Origin: Atherix ibis
Lineage: Eukaryota; Arthropoda; Insecta; Diptera; Athericidae
Direction: 5' to 3'
Length of the DNA: 64,000 nucleotides
NCBI GenBank assembly: GCA_958298945.1
Contig: CATQJD010000146.1
Span: forward strand, 62,001 to 126,000
Translations under genes and position numbers: made by a program
Shown here: piece after piece, positions 13,601 to 28,163 of the stretch
Layout: each line of letters opens with the position of its first letter
Position numbering within the stretch: the first letter of the stretch is position 1
Notes under the pieces: generated by a model
The model's database searches: none
What the model was told of the DNA's origin: nothing
The model's input: only the letters and a program-made list of their open reading frames with translations

Positions 13601-15720
13601 TCTTAAACATACTACTTCATATTCCTCTTAAACATACTACTTCATATTTCTCTTAAACATACTACTTCATATTCCTCATAAACATACTACTTCATATTCC
13701 TCTTAAACATACTTCTTCATATTCCTCTTAAACATACTACTTCATATTCCTCTTAAACATACTACTTCATATTCCTCTTAAACATACTACTTCATATTCC
13801 TTTTAAATATACTACTTCATATAACTCTTAAATATACTTCTTCATATTCCTCTTAAACAAACTAATTCATATTCCTCTTAAACATACTACTTCATATTCC
13901 TCTTAAATATACTGCTTCATATTGATCTTAAACTTTCTACTTCATATTCCTCTTAAACATACTACTTCATATTCATCCCAAACATACTACTTCATACTCC
14001 TCTTAAACATACTACTTCATATTCCTCTTAAATATACTACTTCATATTCCTCTTAAACATACTACTTCATATTCCTCTTAAATATACTACTTCATATTCA
14101 TCCCAAACATACTACTTCATACTCCTCTTAAACATACTACTTCATATTCCTCTTAAACATACTACTTCATATTCCTCTTAAACATACTACTTCATATTCC
14201 TTTTAAACATACTATTTCATATTCCTCTTAAATATACTACTTCATATTCCTCTTAAGCATACTACTTCATATTTCTTTTAAACACACTACTTCATATTCC
14301 TATTAAACATACTACTTCATATTCCTCTTAAACATACTACTTCATATTCCTCTTAAGCATATTACTTCATATTCCTCTTAAATATACTACTTTATATTCC
14401 CCTTAAACATACTACTTCATATTCCTCTTAAACATACTACTTCATATTCCTCTTAAACATACTACTTCATATTCCTCTTAAATATACTACTTCATATTCC
14501 TCTTAAACATATTTGTTCATATTCCTCTTAAACATACTACTTCATATTCCTCTTAAACATACTACTTCATATTTCTCTTAAACATACAACTTCATATTCC
14601 TCATAAACATACTACTTCATATTCCTCTTAAACATACTACTTCATATTCCTCTTAAACATACTTCTTCATATTCCTCTTAAACATACTACTTCATATTCC
14701 TCTTAAATATACAACTTTATATCCCTCTTAAACATTCTACTTCATATTCCTTTTAAACATACTACTTCATATTCCTCTTCAATATACTACTTCATATTCC
14801 TCTTAAACATACTACTTCATATTCCTCTTAAACATACTACTTCATATTCCTCTTAAACATACTACTTCATATTCCTCTTAAACATACTACTTCAAATTCC
14901 TCTTAAACATTCTACTTCATATTCCTCTTAAACATACTACTTAATATTCCTCTTAAACATACTACTTCATATTCCTCTTAAACATACTACTTAATATTCC
15001 TCTTAAACAAACTACTTCATATTCCTCTTAAATATACTACTTCATATTCCTCTTAAACATACTTCTTCATATTCCTCTTAAACATACTACTTCATATTCC
15101 TCTTAAACATACTACTTCATATTCCTCTTAAACATACTACTTCATATTCCTCTTAAACATACAACTTCATATATCTCTTAAACATACTACTTCATATTCT
15201 TCTTAAACTCACTACTTCATATTCCTCTTAAACATACTACTTCATATTCCTCTTAAATATACTACTTCATATTCCTCTTAAACATATTACTTCATATTCC
15301 TCTTAAACATACTACTTCATATTCGTCTTAAACATACTACTTCATATTCCTCTTAAACTTACTACTTCATATTCCTCTTAAACATACTACTTCATATTCC
15401 TCTTAAACATACTACTTAATATTCCTCTTAAACATACTACTTCATATTCCTCTTAAACATACTACTTCATATTCCTCTTAAATATACTACTTCATATTCA
15501 TCTAAAACATTCTACTTCATATTCCTCTTAAATATACTACTTCATATTGCTCTTAAACATACTTCTTCATATTCTTCTTAAACATACTACTTCATATTCC
15601 TCTTAAATATGCTACTTCATATTCATCTTAAACATACTACTTCATATTCCTCTTAAACATACTACCTCATATTCCTCTTAAACATACAACTTCATATACC
15701 TCTTAAACATACTACTTCAT
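10600..15720 (+). repeat. Mosaic satellite block with 600-, 250-, 950- and 125-bp local duplications
   Basis: This block reuses pieces of the 3671-bp unit in rearranged order. The AAACGTAC/TTCGTATT marker is at 11758, 2374 bp after its last copy. TTCTTCTTAAATATGC-type monomers reappear near 10880 and 12330. CCTGTTAAAC occurs near 11451 and 12051 (600 bp, 24 monomers). AAACTCAC followed by TACAAC occurs at 12453/12536 and 12703/12786 (250 bp, 10 monomers). TACTGCTTCATATTGATC occurs at 12974 and 13924 (950 bp, 38 monomers). TCATCCCAAAC followed by ATACTCC occurs at 13976 and 14101 (125 bp, 5 monomers). TTCCGCTTAAGCATATT occurs at 11075 and 13424. No single long unit organises the whole stretch. 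Confidence 0.78.
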
Positions 15721-15723
15721 ATT

Positions 15724-18700
15724 ACGCTTAAACTCACTTCATATTCCTCTTAAACATACTACTTCATATTCCTCTTAAACATACTACTTCATATACCTCT
15801 TAAACATATTACTTCATATTCCTCTTATATATACTACTTTATATTCCTCTTAAACATACTACTTCATATTCCTCTTAAACATACTACTTCATATTCCTCT
15901 TAAATATACTTCTTCATATTCCTCTTAAACATACTACTTCATATTCCTCTTAATTATACTATTTCATATTCTTCTTAAGCATACTACTTCATATTCCTTT
16001 TAAACATACTACTTCATATTCCTCTCAATTATACTACTTCATATTGCTCTTAAACATACCACGTCGTATTCCTCTTAAACATACTACTTCATATTCCTCT
16101 TAAACATACCACGTCATATTCCTCTTAAATATACTACTTCATATTCCTCTTAAACATACTACTTCATATTCCTCTTAAATATACTTCTTCATATTCCTCT
16201 TAAACATACTACTTCATATTCCTCTTAATTATACTATTTCATATTCCTCTTAAGCATACTACTTCATATTCCTCTTAAACATTCTACTTCATATTCATCT
16301 TAAACATACTACTTCATATTACTCTTAAGCATACTACTTCATATTCCTCTTAAACATACAACTTCATATATCTCTTAAACATACTACTTCATATTCCTCT
16401 TAAACTCACTACTTCATATTCCTCTTAAACATACTACTTCATATTCCTCTTAAACATACTACTTCATATTCCTCTTAAACATACTACTTCATATTACTCT
16501 TAAACATACTACTTCATATACCTCTTAAACATACTACTTCATATTACTCTTAAACTCACTACTACATATTCCTCTGAAACATATTACTTCATATTCCTCT
16601 TAAATATACTACTTTATATTCCTCTTAAACATACTACTTCATAATCCTCTTAAACATACTACTTCATATTCCTCTTAAATATACTACTTCATATTCCTCT
16701 TAAACATACTACTTCATATTCCTCTTAATTATACTATTTCATATTCCTCATAAGCATCCTACTTCATATTCCTCTTAAACATTATACTTCATATTCCTCT
16801 TAAACATACTACTTCATATTCCTCTTAAACATACTACTTCATATTCCTCTTAAACATACTACTTCATATTCCTCTTAAACATACCACGTCATATTCCTCT
16901 TAAATGTACTACTTCATATTCCTCTTAAACATACTACTTCATATTCCTCTTAAACATACTACTTCATATTCCTTTTAAACATACTATTTCATATTCCTCT
17001 TAAATATGCTACTTCATATTCCTCTTAAACATACTACTTCATATTCCACTTAAACACACTACTTCATATTCCTATTAAACATACTACTTCATATTCCTCT
17101 TAAACATACTACTTCATATTCCTCTTAAGCATATTACTTCATATTCCTCTTAAATATACTAATTTATATTCCTCTTAAGCATACTACTTCATATTCCTCT
17201 TAAACATACTACTTCATATTCCTCCTAAACATACTACTTCATATTCCTCTTAAATATACTACTTCATATTACGCTTAAACTCACTACTTCATATTCCTCT
17301 TAAACATACTACTTCATATTCCTCTTAAACATACTACTTCATATACCTCTTAAACATATTACTTCATATTCCTCTTATATATACTACTTTATATTCCTCT
17401 TAAACATACTACTTCATATTCCTCTTCAATATACTACTTCATATTCCTCTTAAATATACTACTTCATATTCCTCTTAAACATACTACTTCATATTCCTCT
17501 TAATTATACTATTTCATATTCCTCTTAAGCATACTACTTCATATTCCTTTTAAACATACTACTTCATATTCCTCTCAATTATACTACTTCATATTGCTCT
17601 TAAACATACCACGTCATATTCCTCTTAAACATACTACTGCATATTCCTCTTAAACATACCACGTCATATTCCTCTTAAATATACTACTTCATATTCCTCT
17701 TAAACATACTACTTCATATTCCTCTTAAATATACTACTTCATATTCCTCTTAAACATACTACTTCATATTCCTCTTAATTATACTATTTCATATTCCTCT
17801 TAAGCATACTACTTCATATTCCTCTTAAACATTCTACTTCATATTCATCTTAAACAAACTACTTCATATTCCTCTTAAACATACAACTTCATATTCCTCT
17901 TAAACATACAACTTCATATATCTCTTAAACATACTACTTCATATTCCTCTTAAACTCACTACTTCATATTCCTCTTAAACATACTACTTCATATTCCTCT
18001 TAAACATACTACTTCATATTCCTCTTAAACATACTACTTCATATTCCTCTTAAACATACTACTTCATATACCTCTTAAACATACTACTTCATATTACTCT
18101 TAAACTCACTACTACATATTCCTCTGAAACATATTACTTCATATTCCTCTTAAATATACTACTTTATATTCCTCTTAAACATACTACTTCATAATCCTCT
18201 TAAACATACTACTTCATATTCCTCTTAAATATACTACTTCATATTCCGCTTAAACATACTACTTCATATTCCTCTTAAATATACTATTTCATATTCCTCT
18301 TAAGCATACTACTTCATATTCCTCTTAAATATTATACTTCATATTCCTCTTAAACATACTACTTCATATTCCTCTTAAACATAGTACTTCATATTCCTCT
18401 TAAACATACTACTTCATATTCCTCTTAAACATACCACGTCATATTCCTCTTAAATATACTACTTCATATTCCTCTTAAATATACTACTTCATATTCCTCT
18501 TAAACATACTACTTCATATTCCTTTTAAACATACTATTTCATATTCCTCTTAAATATACTACTTCATATTCCTCTTAAACATACTACTTCATATTCCACT
18601 TAAACACACTACTTCATATTCCTATTAAACATACTACTTCATATTCCTCTTAAACATACTACTTCATATTCCTCTTAAGCATGTTACTTCATATTCCTCT

Positions 18701-18825
18701 TAAATATACTAATTTATATTCCTCTTAAACATGCTACTTCATATTCCTCTTAAACATACTACTTCATATTCCTCCTAAACATACTACTTCATATTCCTCT
18801 TAAATATACTACTTCATATTCCTCT
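15724..18825 (+). repeat. 1550-bp (62-monomer) higher-order unit, two tandem copies
   Basis: The marker TTACTCTTAAACTCACTAC with a following CTCTGAAAC monomer occurs at 16551 and again at 18101, exactly 1550 bp apart. The opening marker TTACGCTTAAACTCAC occurs at 15724 and 17271, 1547 bp apart; the missing 3 bases are the TAC lost in the first copy. TCAATTATAC with TTGCTCTTAAACATACCACGTC also recurs once per copy. Copies run from about 15724 to 17270 and from 17271 to about 18820. The second copy continues into monomers with ACTTGTTC near 18835 that lead into the next block. Confidence 0.85.
15728..15749 (+). repeat. 22-bp monomer
   Basis: This monomer reads TTAAACTCACTTCATATTCC plus TC and lacks a TAC compared with the same monomer 1550 bp later, which has AAACTCACTACTTC. 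It explains why the two copies of the 62-monomer unit are offset by 1547 rather than 1550 bp at this edge. Confidence 0.85.
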
Positions 18826-20470
18826 TAAACATACTTGTTCATATTCTTCTTAAACATACTACTTCATATTCCTCTTAAACATACTACTTCATTTTCCTCT
18901 TAAACATACTACTTCATATTCCTCATAAACATACTACTTCATATTCCTCTTAAACATACTATTTCATATTCCTCTTAAACATACTTCTTCATATTCCTCA
19001 TAAACATACTACTTCATATTCCTCTTAAATATACAACTTTATATTCCTCTTAAACATTCTACTTCATATTCCTCTTAAACATACTACTTCGTATTCCTCC
19101 TCAATATACTACTTCATATTCCTCTTAAACATACTACTTCATATTCCTCTTAAACATACTACTTCATATTCCTCTTGAAAAAACTACTTCATATTCCTCT
19201 TAAACATACTACTTCATATTCCTCTTAAACATACTACTTCATATTCCTCTTAAACATACTACTTAATATTCCTCTTAAACATACTACTTCATATTCCTCT
19301 TAAATATACTACTTCATATTCCTCTTAAATATACTACTTCATATTCCTCTTAAAAATACTACTTCATATTCCTCTTAAACATACTACTTCATATTCCTCT
19401 TAAATATACTACTTCATATTCCTCTTAAATATGCTACTTCATATTCATCTTAAACATACTACTTCATATTCCTCTTAAACATACTACTTAATATTCCTCT
19501 TAAACATACTACTTCATATTCCTCTTAAATATACTACTTCATATTCCTCTTAAAAATACTACTTCATATTCCTCTTAAACATACTACTTAATATTCCTCT
19601 TAAACAAACTACTTCATATTCCTCTTAAATATACTACTTCATATTCCTCTTAAATATACTACTTCATATTCCTCTTAAACATACTACTTCATATTCCTCT
19701 TAAACATACTACTTCATATTCCTCTTAAACATACTACTTCATATTCCTCTTAAACATACTACTTCATATTCCTCTTAAACATACTATTTCATATTCCTCT
19801 TAAATATACTACTTCATATTACTCTTAATTATACTACTTCATATTACTCTTAAACATACTACTTCATATTCCTCTTAAACATACTACTTCATATTCCTCT
19901 TAAATATACTACTTCATATTGACCTTAAACATTTTACTTCATATTCCTCTTAAACATAATACTTCATATTCCTCTTAAACATACTACTTCATATTCCTCT
20001 TAAACATACTACTTCATATTCCTCTTAAACATACCACGTCATATTCCTCTTAAATATACTACTTCATATTCTTCTTAAACATACTACTTCATATTCCTCT
20101 TAAACATACTACTTCATATTCCTCTTAAATATACTACTTCATATTCATCCCAAACATACTACTTCATATTCCTCTTAAACATACTACTTCATATTCCTCT
20201 TAAGCATAATACTTCATATTCCTCTTAAACATACTACTTCATATTCCTCTTAAACATACTATTTCATATTCCTCTTAAATATACTACTTCATATTCCTCT
20301 TAAACATACTACTTCATATTCCTCTTAAACACACTACTTCATATTCCTATTAAACATACTACTTCATATTCCTCTTAAACATACTACTTCATAATCCTCT
20401 TAAGCATATAACTTCATATTCCTCTTAAATATACTACTTCATATTCCTCTTAAACATACTACTTCATATT
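18826..20470 (+). repeat. Satellite block of mixed monomers without a clear long unit
   Basis: Monomers remain in phase and near consensus. Recognisable variants include ACTTGTTC (near 18837), CTCATAAAC, the AAAAATAC, ACTTAATATT and AAACAAAC monomers near 19190-19640, TTGACCTTAAACATTTTAC (19920), CCACGTCAT (20036) and TTCATCCCAAAC (20147). Several of these orders resemble pieces of the 14-16 kb and 27-28 kb regions, but I could not align a full unit by eye. Nothing other than satellite is present. Confidence 0.7.
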
Positions 20471-23400
20471 CTCTTAAATATTCTACTTCATATTCCTCTT
20501 AAACATACTACTTCATATTCTCTTAAATATACTACTTCATATTCCTCTTAAACATACTACTTCATATTCCTCTTAAACATACTACTTCATATTCCTCTTA
20601 AACATACTACTTCATATTCCTCTTAAACATACTACTTCATATTCCTCTTAAACATATTACTTCATATTCCTCTTAAACATACTACTTAATATTCCTCTTA
20701 AACATACAATTTCATATTCCTCTTAAATATACAACTTTATATTCCTCTTAAATATTCTACTTCATATTCCTCTTAAACATACTACTTCATATTCTCTTAA
20801 ATATACTACTTCATATTCCTCTTAAACATACTACTTCATATTCCTCTTAAACATACTACTTCATATTCCTCTTAAACATACTACTTCATATTCTCTTAAA
20901 TATACTACTTCATATTCCTCTTAAACATACTACTTCATATTCCTCTTAAACATACTACTTCATATTCCTCTTAAACATACTACTTCATATTCCTCTTAAA
21001 CATACTACTTCATATTCCTCTTAAACATATTATTCATATTCCTCTTAAACATACTACTTAATATTCCTCTTAAACATACAACTTCATATTCCTCTTAAAT
21101 ATACTACTTCATATTCCTCTTAAACATACTACTTCATATTCCTCTTAAATATACAACTTTATATTCCTCTTAAATATTCTACTTCATTTTCCTCTTAAAC
21201 ATACTACTTCATATTCTCTTAAATATACTACTTCATATTCCTCTTAAACATACTACTTCATATTCCTCTTAAACATACTACTTCATATTCCTCTTAAACA
21301 TACTACTTCATATTCCTCTTAAACATACTACTTCATATTCCTCTTAAACATATTACTTCATATTCCTCTTAAACATACTACTTAATATTCCTCTTAAACA
21401 TACAACTTCATATTCCTCTTGAATATACTACTTCATATTCCTCTTAAACACACTACTTCATATTCCTCTTAAACATACTACTTCATATTCCTCTTAAACA
21501 TACTACTTCATATTCCTCTTAAATATACTACTTCATATTCATCTAAAACATTCTACTTCATATTCCTCTTAAATATACTACTTCATATTGCTCTTAAACA
21601 TACTACTTCATATTCTTCTTAAACATACTACTTCATATTCCTCTTAAATATGCTACTTCATATTCATCTTAAACATACTACTTCATATTCCTCTTAAACA
21701 TACTACTTCATATTCCTCTTAAACATACAACTTCATATACCTCTTAAACATACTACTTAATATTACTCTTAAACTCACTACTTCATATTCCTCTTAAACA
21801 TACTACTTCATATTCCTCTTAAACATAATACTTCATATTCCTCTTAAACATACTACTTCATATTCCTTTTAAACATACTACTTCATATTCCTTTTAAACA
21901 TACTACTTCATATTCCTCTTAAACATATTACTTCATATTCCTCTTAAATATACTACTTTATATTCCTCTTAAACATACTACTTCATATTACTCTTAAATA
22001 TACTACTTTGTATTCCTCTTAAACATTCTACTTCATATTCCTCTTAAGCATACTACTTCATATTCCTCTTAAAAATACTACTTCTTATTCCTCTTTAACA
22101 TACTACTTAATATTCCTCTTAAACAAACTACTTCATATTCCTCTTAAATATACTACTTCATATTCCTCTTAATTATACTATTTCATATTCCTCTTAAGCA
22201 TACTACTTCATATTCATTTTAAACATACTACTTCATATTCCTTTTAAACATACTACTTCATATTCCTCTTAAACATATTACTTCATATTCCTCTTAAATA
22301 TACTACTTTATATTCCTCTTAAACATACTACTTCATATTCCTCTTAAATATACTACTTTGTATTCCTCTTAAACATTCTACTTCATATTCCTCTTAAGCA
22401 TACTACTTCATATTCCTCTTAAACATACTACTTCATATTCCTCATAAACATACTACTTCATATTTCTCTTAAACATACTACTTCATATTCCTCTTAAACA
22501 TACTACTTCATATTCCTCTTAAATATACAACTTTATATTCCTCTTAAATATTCTACTTCATATTCCTCTTAAACATACTACTTCATATTCTCTTAAATAT
22601 ACTACTTCATATTCCTCTTAAACATACTACTTCATATTCCTCTTAAACATACTACTTCATATTCCTCTTAAACATACTACTTCATATTCCTCTTAAACAT
22701 ACTACTTCATATTCCTCTTAAACATATTACTTCATATTCCTCTTAAACATACTACTTAATATTCCTCTTAAACATACAATTTCATATTCCTCTTAAATAT
22801 ACAACTTTATATTCCTCTTAAATATTCTACTTCATATTCCTCTTAAACATACTACTTCATATTCTCTTAAATATACTACTTCATATTCCTCTTAAACATA
22901 CTACTTCATATTCCTCTTAAACATACTACTTCATATTCCTCTTAAACATACTACTTCATATTCTCTTAAATATACTACTTCATATTCCTCTTAAACATAC
23001 TACTTCATATTCCTCTTAAACATACTACTTCATATTCCTCTTAAACATACTACTTCATATTCCTCTTAAACATACTACTTCATATTCCTCTTAAACATAT
23101 TATTCATATTCCTCTTAAACATACTACTTAATATTCCTCTTAAACATACAACTTCATATTCCTCTTAAATATACTACCTCATATTCCTCTTAAACATACT
23201 ACTTCATATTCCTCTTAAATATACAACTTTATATTCCTCTTAAATATTCTACTTCATATTCCTCTTAAACATACTACTTCATATTCTCTTAAATATACTA
23301 CTTCATATTCCTCTTAAACATACTACTTCATATTCCTCTTAAACATACTACTTCATATTCCTCTTAAACATACTACTTCATATTCCTCTTAAACATACTA

Positions 23401-26400
23401 CTTCATATTCCTCTTAAAAATATTATTTCATATTCCTCTTAAACATACTACTTCATATTCCTCTTAAACATACAACTTCATATTCCTCTTAAATATACTA
23501 CTTCATATTCCTCTTAAACATACTACTTCATATTCCTCTTAAACATACTACTTCATATTCCTCTTAAACATACTACTTCATATTCCTCTTAAACATACTA
23601 CTTCATATTCCTCTTAAACATATTACTTCATATTCCTCTTAAACATACTACTTAATATTCCTCTTAAACATACAATTTCATATTCCTCTTAAATATACTA
23701 CTTCATATTCCTCTTAAACATACTACTTCATATTCCTCTTAAACATACTACTTCATATTCCTCTTAAACATACTACTTCATATTCTCTTAAATATACTAC
23801 TTCATATTCCGCTTAAACATACTACTTCATATTCCTCTTAAACATACTACTTCATATTCCTCTTAAACATACTACTTCATATTCCTCTTAAACATACTAC
23901 TTCATATTCCTCTTAAACATATTATTCATATTCCTCTTAAACATACTACTTAATATTCCTCTTAAACATACAACTTCATATTCCTCTTAAATATACTACT
24001 TCATATTCCTCTTAAACATACTACTTCATATTCCTCTTAAATATACAACTTTATATACCTCTTAAATATTCTACTTCATATTCCTCTTAAACATACTACT
24101 TCATATTCTCTTAAATATACTACTTCATATTCCTCTTAAACATACTACTTCATATTCCTCTTAAACATACTACTTCATATTCCTCTTAAACATACTACTT
24201 CATATTCCTCTTAAACATACTACTTCATATTCCTCTTAAACATATTACTTCATATTCCTCTTAAACATACTACTTAATATTCCTCTTAAACATACAACTT
24301 CATATTCCTCTTAAATATACTACTTCATATTCCTCTTAAACATACTACTTCATATTCCTCTTAAACATACTACTTCATATTCCTCTTAAACATACTACTT
24401 CATATTCCTCTTAAATATACTACTTCATATTCATCTAAAACATTCTACTTCATATTCCTCTTAAATATACTACTTCATATTGCTCTTAAACATACTACTT
24501 CATATTCTTCTTAAACATACTACTTCATATTCCTCTTAAATATGCTACTTCATATTCATCTTAAACATACTACTTCATATTCCTCTTAAACATACTACTT
24601 CATATTCCTCTTAAACATACAACTTCATATACCTCTTAAACATACTACTTAATATTACTCTTAAACTCACTACTTCATATTCCTCTTAAACATACTACTT
24701 CATATTCCTCTTAAACATAATACTTCATATTCCTCTTAAACATACTACTTCATATTCCTTTTAAACATACTACTTCATATTCCTTTTAAACATACTACTT
24801 CATATTCCTCTTAAACATATTACTTCATATTCCTCTTAAATATACTACTTTATATTCCTCTTAAACATACTACTTCATATTCCTCTTAAATATACTACTT
24901 TGTATTCCTCTTAAACATTCTACTTCATATTCCTCTTAAGCATACTACTTCATATTCCTCTTAAAAATACTACTTCTTATTCCTCTTTAACATACTACTT
25001 AATATTCCTCTTAAACAAACTACTTCATATTCCTCTTAAATATACTACTTCATATTCCTCTTAATTATACTATTTCATATTCCTCTTAAGCATACTACTT
25101 CATATTCATTTTAAACATACTACTTCATATTCCTTTTAAACATACTACTTCATATTCCTCTTAAACATATTACTTCATATTCCTCTTAAATATACTACTT
25201 TATATTCCTCTTAAACATACTACTTCATATTCCTCTTAAATATACTACTTTGTATTCCTCTTAAACATTCTACTTCATATTCCTCTTAAGCATACTACTT
25301 CATATTCCTCTTAAACATACTACTTCATATTCCTCATAAACATACTACTTCATATTTCTCTTAAACATACTACTTCATATTCCTCTTAAACATACTACTT
25401 CATATTCCTCTTAATTATACAACTTTATATTCCTCTTAAATATTCTACTTCATATTCCTCTTAAACATACTACTTCATATTCTCTTAAATATACTACTTC
25501 ATATTCCTCTTAAACATACTACTTCATATTCCTCTTAAACATACTACTTCATATTCCTCTTAAACATACTACTTCATATTCCTCTTAAACATACTACTTC
25601 ATATTCCTCTTAAACATATTACTTCATATTCCTCTTAAACATACTACTTAATATTCCTCTTAAACATACAATTTCATATTCCTCTTAAATATACAACTTT
25701 ATATTCCTCTTAAATATTCTACTTCATATTCCTCTTAAACATACTACTTCATATTCTCTTAAATATACTACTTCATATTCCTCTTAAACATACTACTTCA
25801 TATTCCTCTTAAACATACTACTTCATATTCCTCTTAAACATACTACTTCATATTCTCTTAAATATACTACTTCATATTCCTCTTAAACATACTACTTCAT
25901 ATTCCTCTTAAACATACTACTTCATATTCCTCTTAAACATACTACTTCATATTCCTCTTAAACATACTACTTCATATTCCTCTTAAACATATTATTCATA
26001 TTCCTCTTAAACATACTACTTAATATTCCTCTTAAACATACAACTTCATATTCCTCTTAAATATACTACTTCATATTCCTCTTAAACATACTACTTCATA
26101 TTCCTCTTAAATATACAACTTTATATTCCTCTTAAATATTCTACTTCATATTCCTCTTAAACATACTACTTCATATTCTCTTAAATATACTACTTCATAT
26201 TCCTCTTAAACATACTACTTCATATTCCTCTTAAACATACTACTTCATATTCCTCTTAAACATACTACTTCATATTCCTCTTAAACATACTACTTCATAT
26301 TCCTCTTAAACATATTACTTCATATTCCTCTTAAACATACTACTTCATATTCCTCTTAAACATACAACTTCATATTCCTCTTAAATATACTACTTCATAT

Positions 26401-27040
26401 TCCTCTTAAACATACTACTTCATATTCCTCTTAAACATACTACTTCATATTCCTCTTAAACATACTACTTCATATTCCTCTTAAATATACTACTTCATAT
26501 TCATCTAAAACATTCTACTTCATATTCCTCTTAAATATACTACTTCATATTGCTCTTAAACATACTACTTCATATTCTTCTTAAACATACTACTTCATAT
26601 TCCTCTTAAATATGCTACTTCATATTCATCTTAAACATACTACTTAATATTACTCTTAAACTCACTACTTCATATTCCTTTTAAACATACTACTTCATAT
26701 TCCTCTTAAACATAATACTTCATATTCCTCTTAAACATACTACTTCATATTCCTTTTAAACATACTACTTCATATTCCTTTTAAACATACTACTTCATAT
26801 TCCTCTTAAACATATTACTTCATATTCCTCTTAAATATACTACTTTATATTCCTCTTAAACATACTACTTCATATTCCTCTTAAATATACTACTTTGTAT
26901 TCCTCTTAAACATTCTACTTCATATTCCTCTTAAGCATACTACTTCATATTCCTCTTAAAAATACTACTTCTTATTCCTCTTAAACATACTACTTAATAT
27001 TCCTTTTAAACAAACTACTTCATATTCCTCTTAAATATAC
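20470..27040 (+). repeat. 2892-bp higher-order unit in tandem, with nested 2070-bp spacing, rich in 24-bp monomers
   Basis: TTCATCTAAAACATTCTAC occurs at 21541, 24433 and 26503 (spacings 2892 and 2070). The short monomer ATATTATTCATATT lies in monomers starting at 21021, 23091, 23913 and 25983 (2070, 822, 2070). AAACTCAC monomers start at 21769, 24661 and 26656. CTTCTTATTCCTCTTTAAC recurs 2892 bp apart (22091 and 24983). 2892 equals 116 monomers minus 8 bases and 2070 equals 83 monomers minus 5 bases, consistent with the many 24-bp TATTCTCTTAAAT monomers here, which lack one C. The third, partial copy has lost 75 bp (three monomers) before its AAACTCAC monomer and fades near 27040. Confidence 0.85.
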
Positions 27041-28160
27041 TACTTCATATTCCTCTTAAATATACTACTTCATATTCCTCTTAAACATACTACTTCATAT
27101 TCCTCTTAAACATACTACTTCATATTCCTCTTATATATACTACTTCATATTCATCTCAAACATTCTACTTTATATTCCTCTTAAATATACTACTTCATAT
27201 TGCTCTTAAGCATACTACTTCATATTCTTCTTAAACATACTACTTCATTTTCCTCTTAAATATGCTACTTCATATTCATCTTAAACATACTACTTCATAT
27301 TCCTCTTAAACATACTACTTCATATTCCTCTTAAACATACAACTTAATATATCTCTTAAACATACTACTTCATGTTCCTCTTAAACTCACTACTTCATAT
27401 TCCTCTTAAACATACTACTTCATATTCCTCTTAAACATACTACTTCATATTCCTCTTAAACATAATACTTCATATTCCTCTTAAACATACTACTTCATAT
27501 TCCTCTTAAACATACTACTTCATATTCCTCTTAAACATACTACTTCATATTCCTCTTAAACATACTACTTCATATTCCTCTTAAACATACTACTTCATAT
27601 TCCTCTTAAACATACTACTTCATATTCCTCTTAAACATACCACGTCATATTCCTCTTAAATATACTACTTCATATTCCTCTTAAACATACTACTTCATAT
27701 TCCTCTTAAACATTCTACTTCATATTCCTCTTAAATATACTACTTCATATTCATCCCAAACATACTACTTCATATTCCTCTTAAACATACTACTTCATAT
27801 TCCTCTTAAACATAATACTTCATATTCCTCTTAAACATACTACTTCATATTCCTCTTAAACATACTATTTCATATTCCTCTTAATTATACTACTTCATAT
27901 TCCTCTTAAACATACTACTTCATATTCCTCTTAAACACACTACTTCATATTCCTATTAAACATACTACTTCATATTCCTCTTAAACATACTACTTCATAA
28001 TCCTCTTAAGCATATTACTTAATATTCCTCTTAAATATACTACTTTATATTCCTCTTAAACATACTACTTCATATTTCTCTTAAACATACTACTTCATAT
28101 TCCTCTTAAACATACTACTTCATATTCCTCTTAAATATACTACTTCATATTCCTCTTAAA
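27040..28160 (+). repeat. Satellite block resembling parts of the 32-36 kb units
   Basis: The stretch opens with TTATATATAC and TTCATCTCAAACATTCTACTTTATATT (27153), the same marker run later found at 32547 and 35395. It continues through TTGCTCTTAAGC, TTCATTTTCC, TATGCTAC, ACTTAATATATC, CCACGTCAT (near 27640), TTCATCCCAAAC (27754), AAACACAC and TTCCTATTAAAC monomers. The same order follows at 32.5-33.3 kb, but that copy is 225 bp (9 monomers) shorter between the TCATCTC and ACTTGTTC markers. It therefore looks like an older relative of the 2.8-kb unit. Confidence 0.75.
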
Positions 28161-28163
28161 CAT

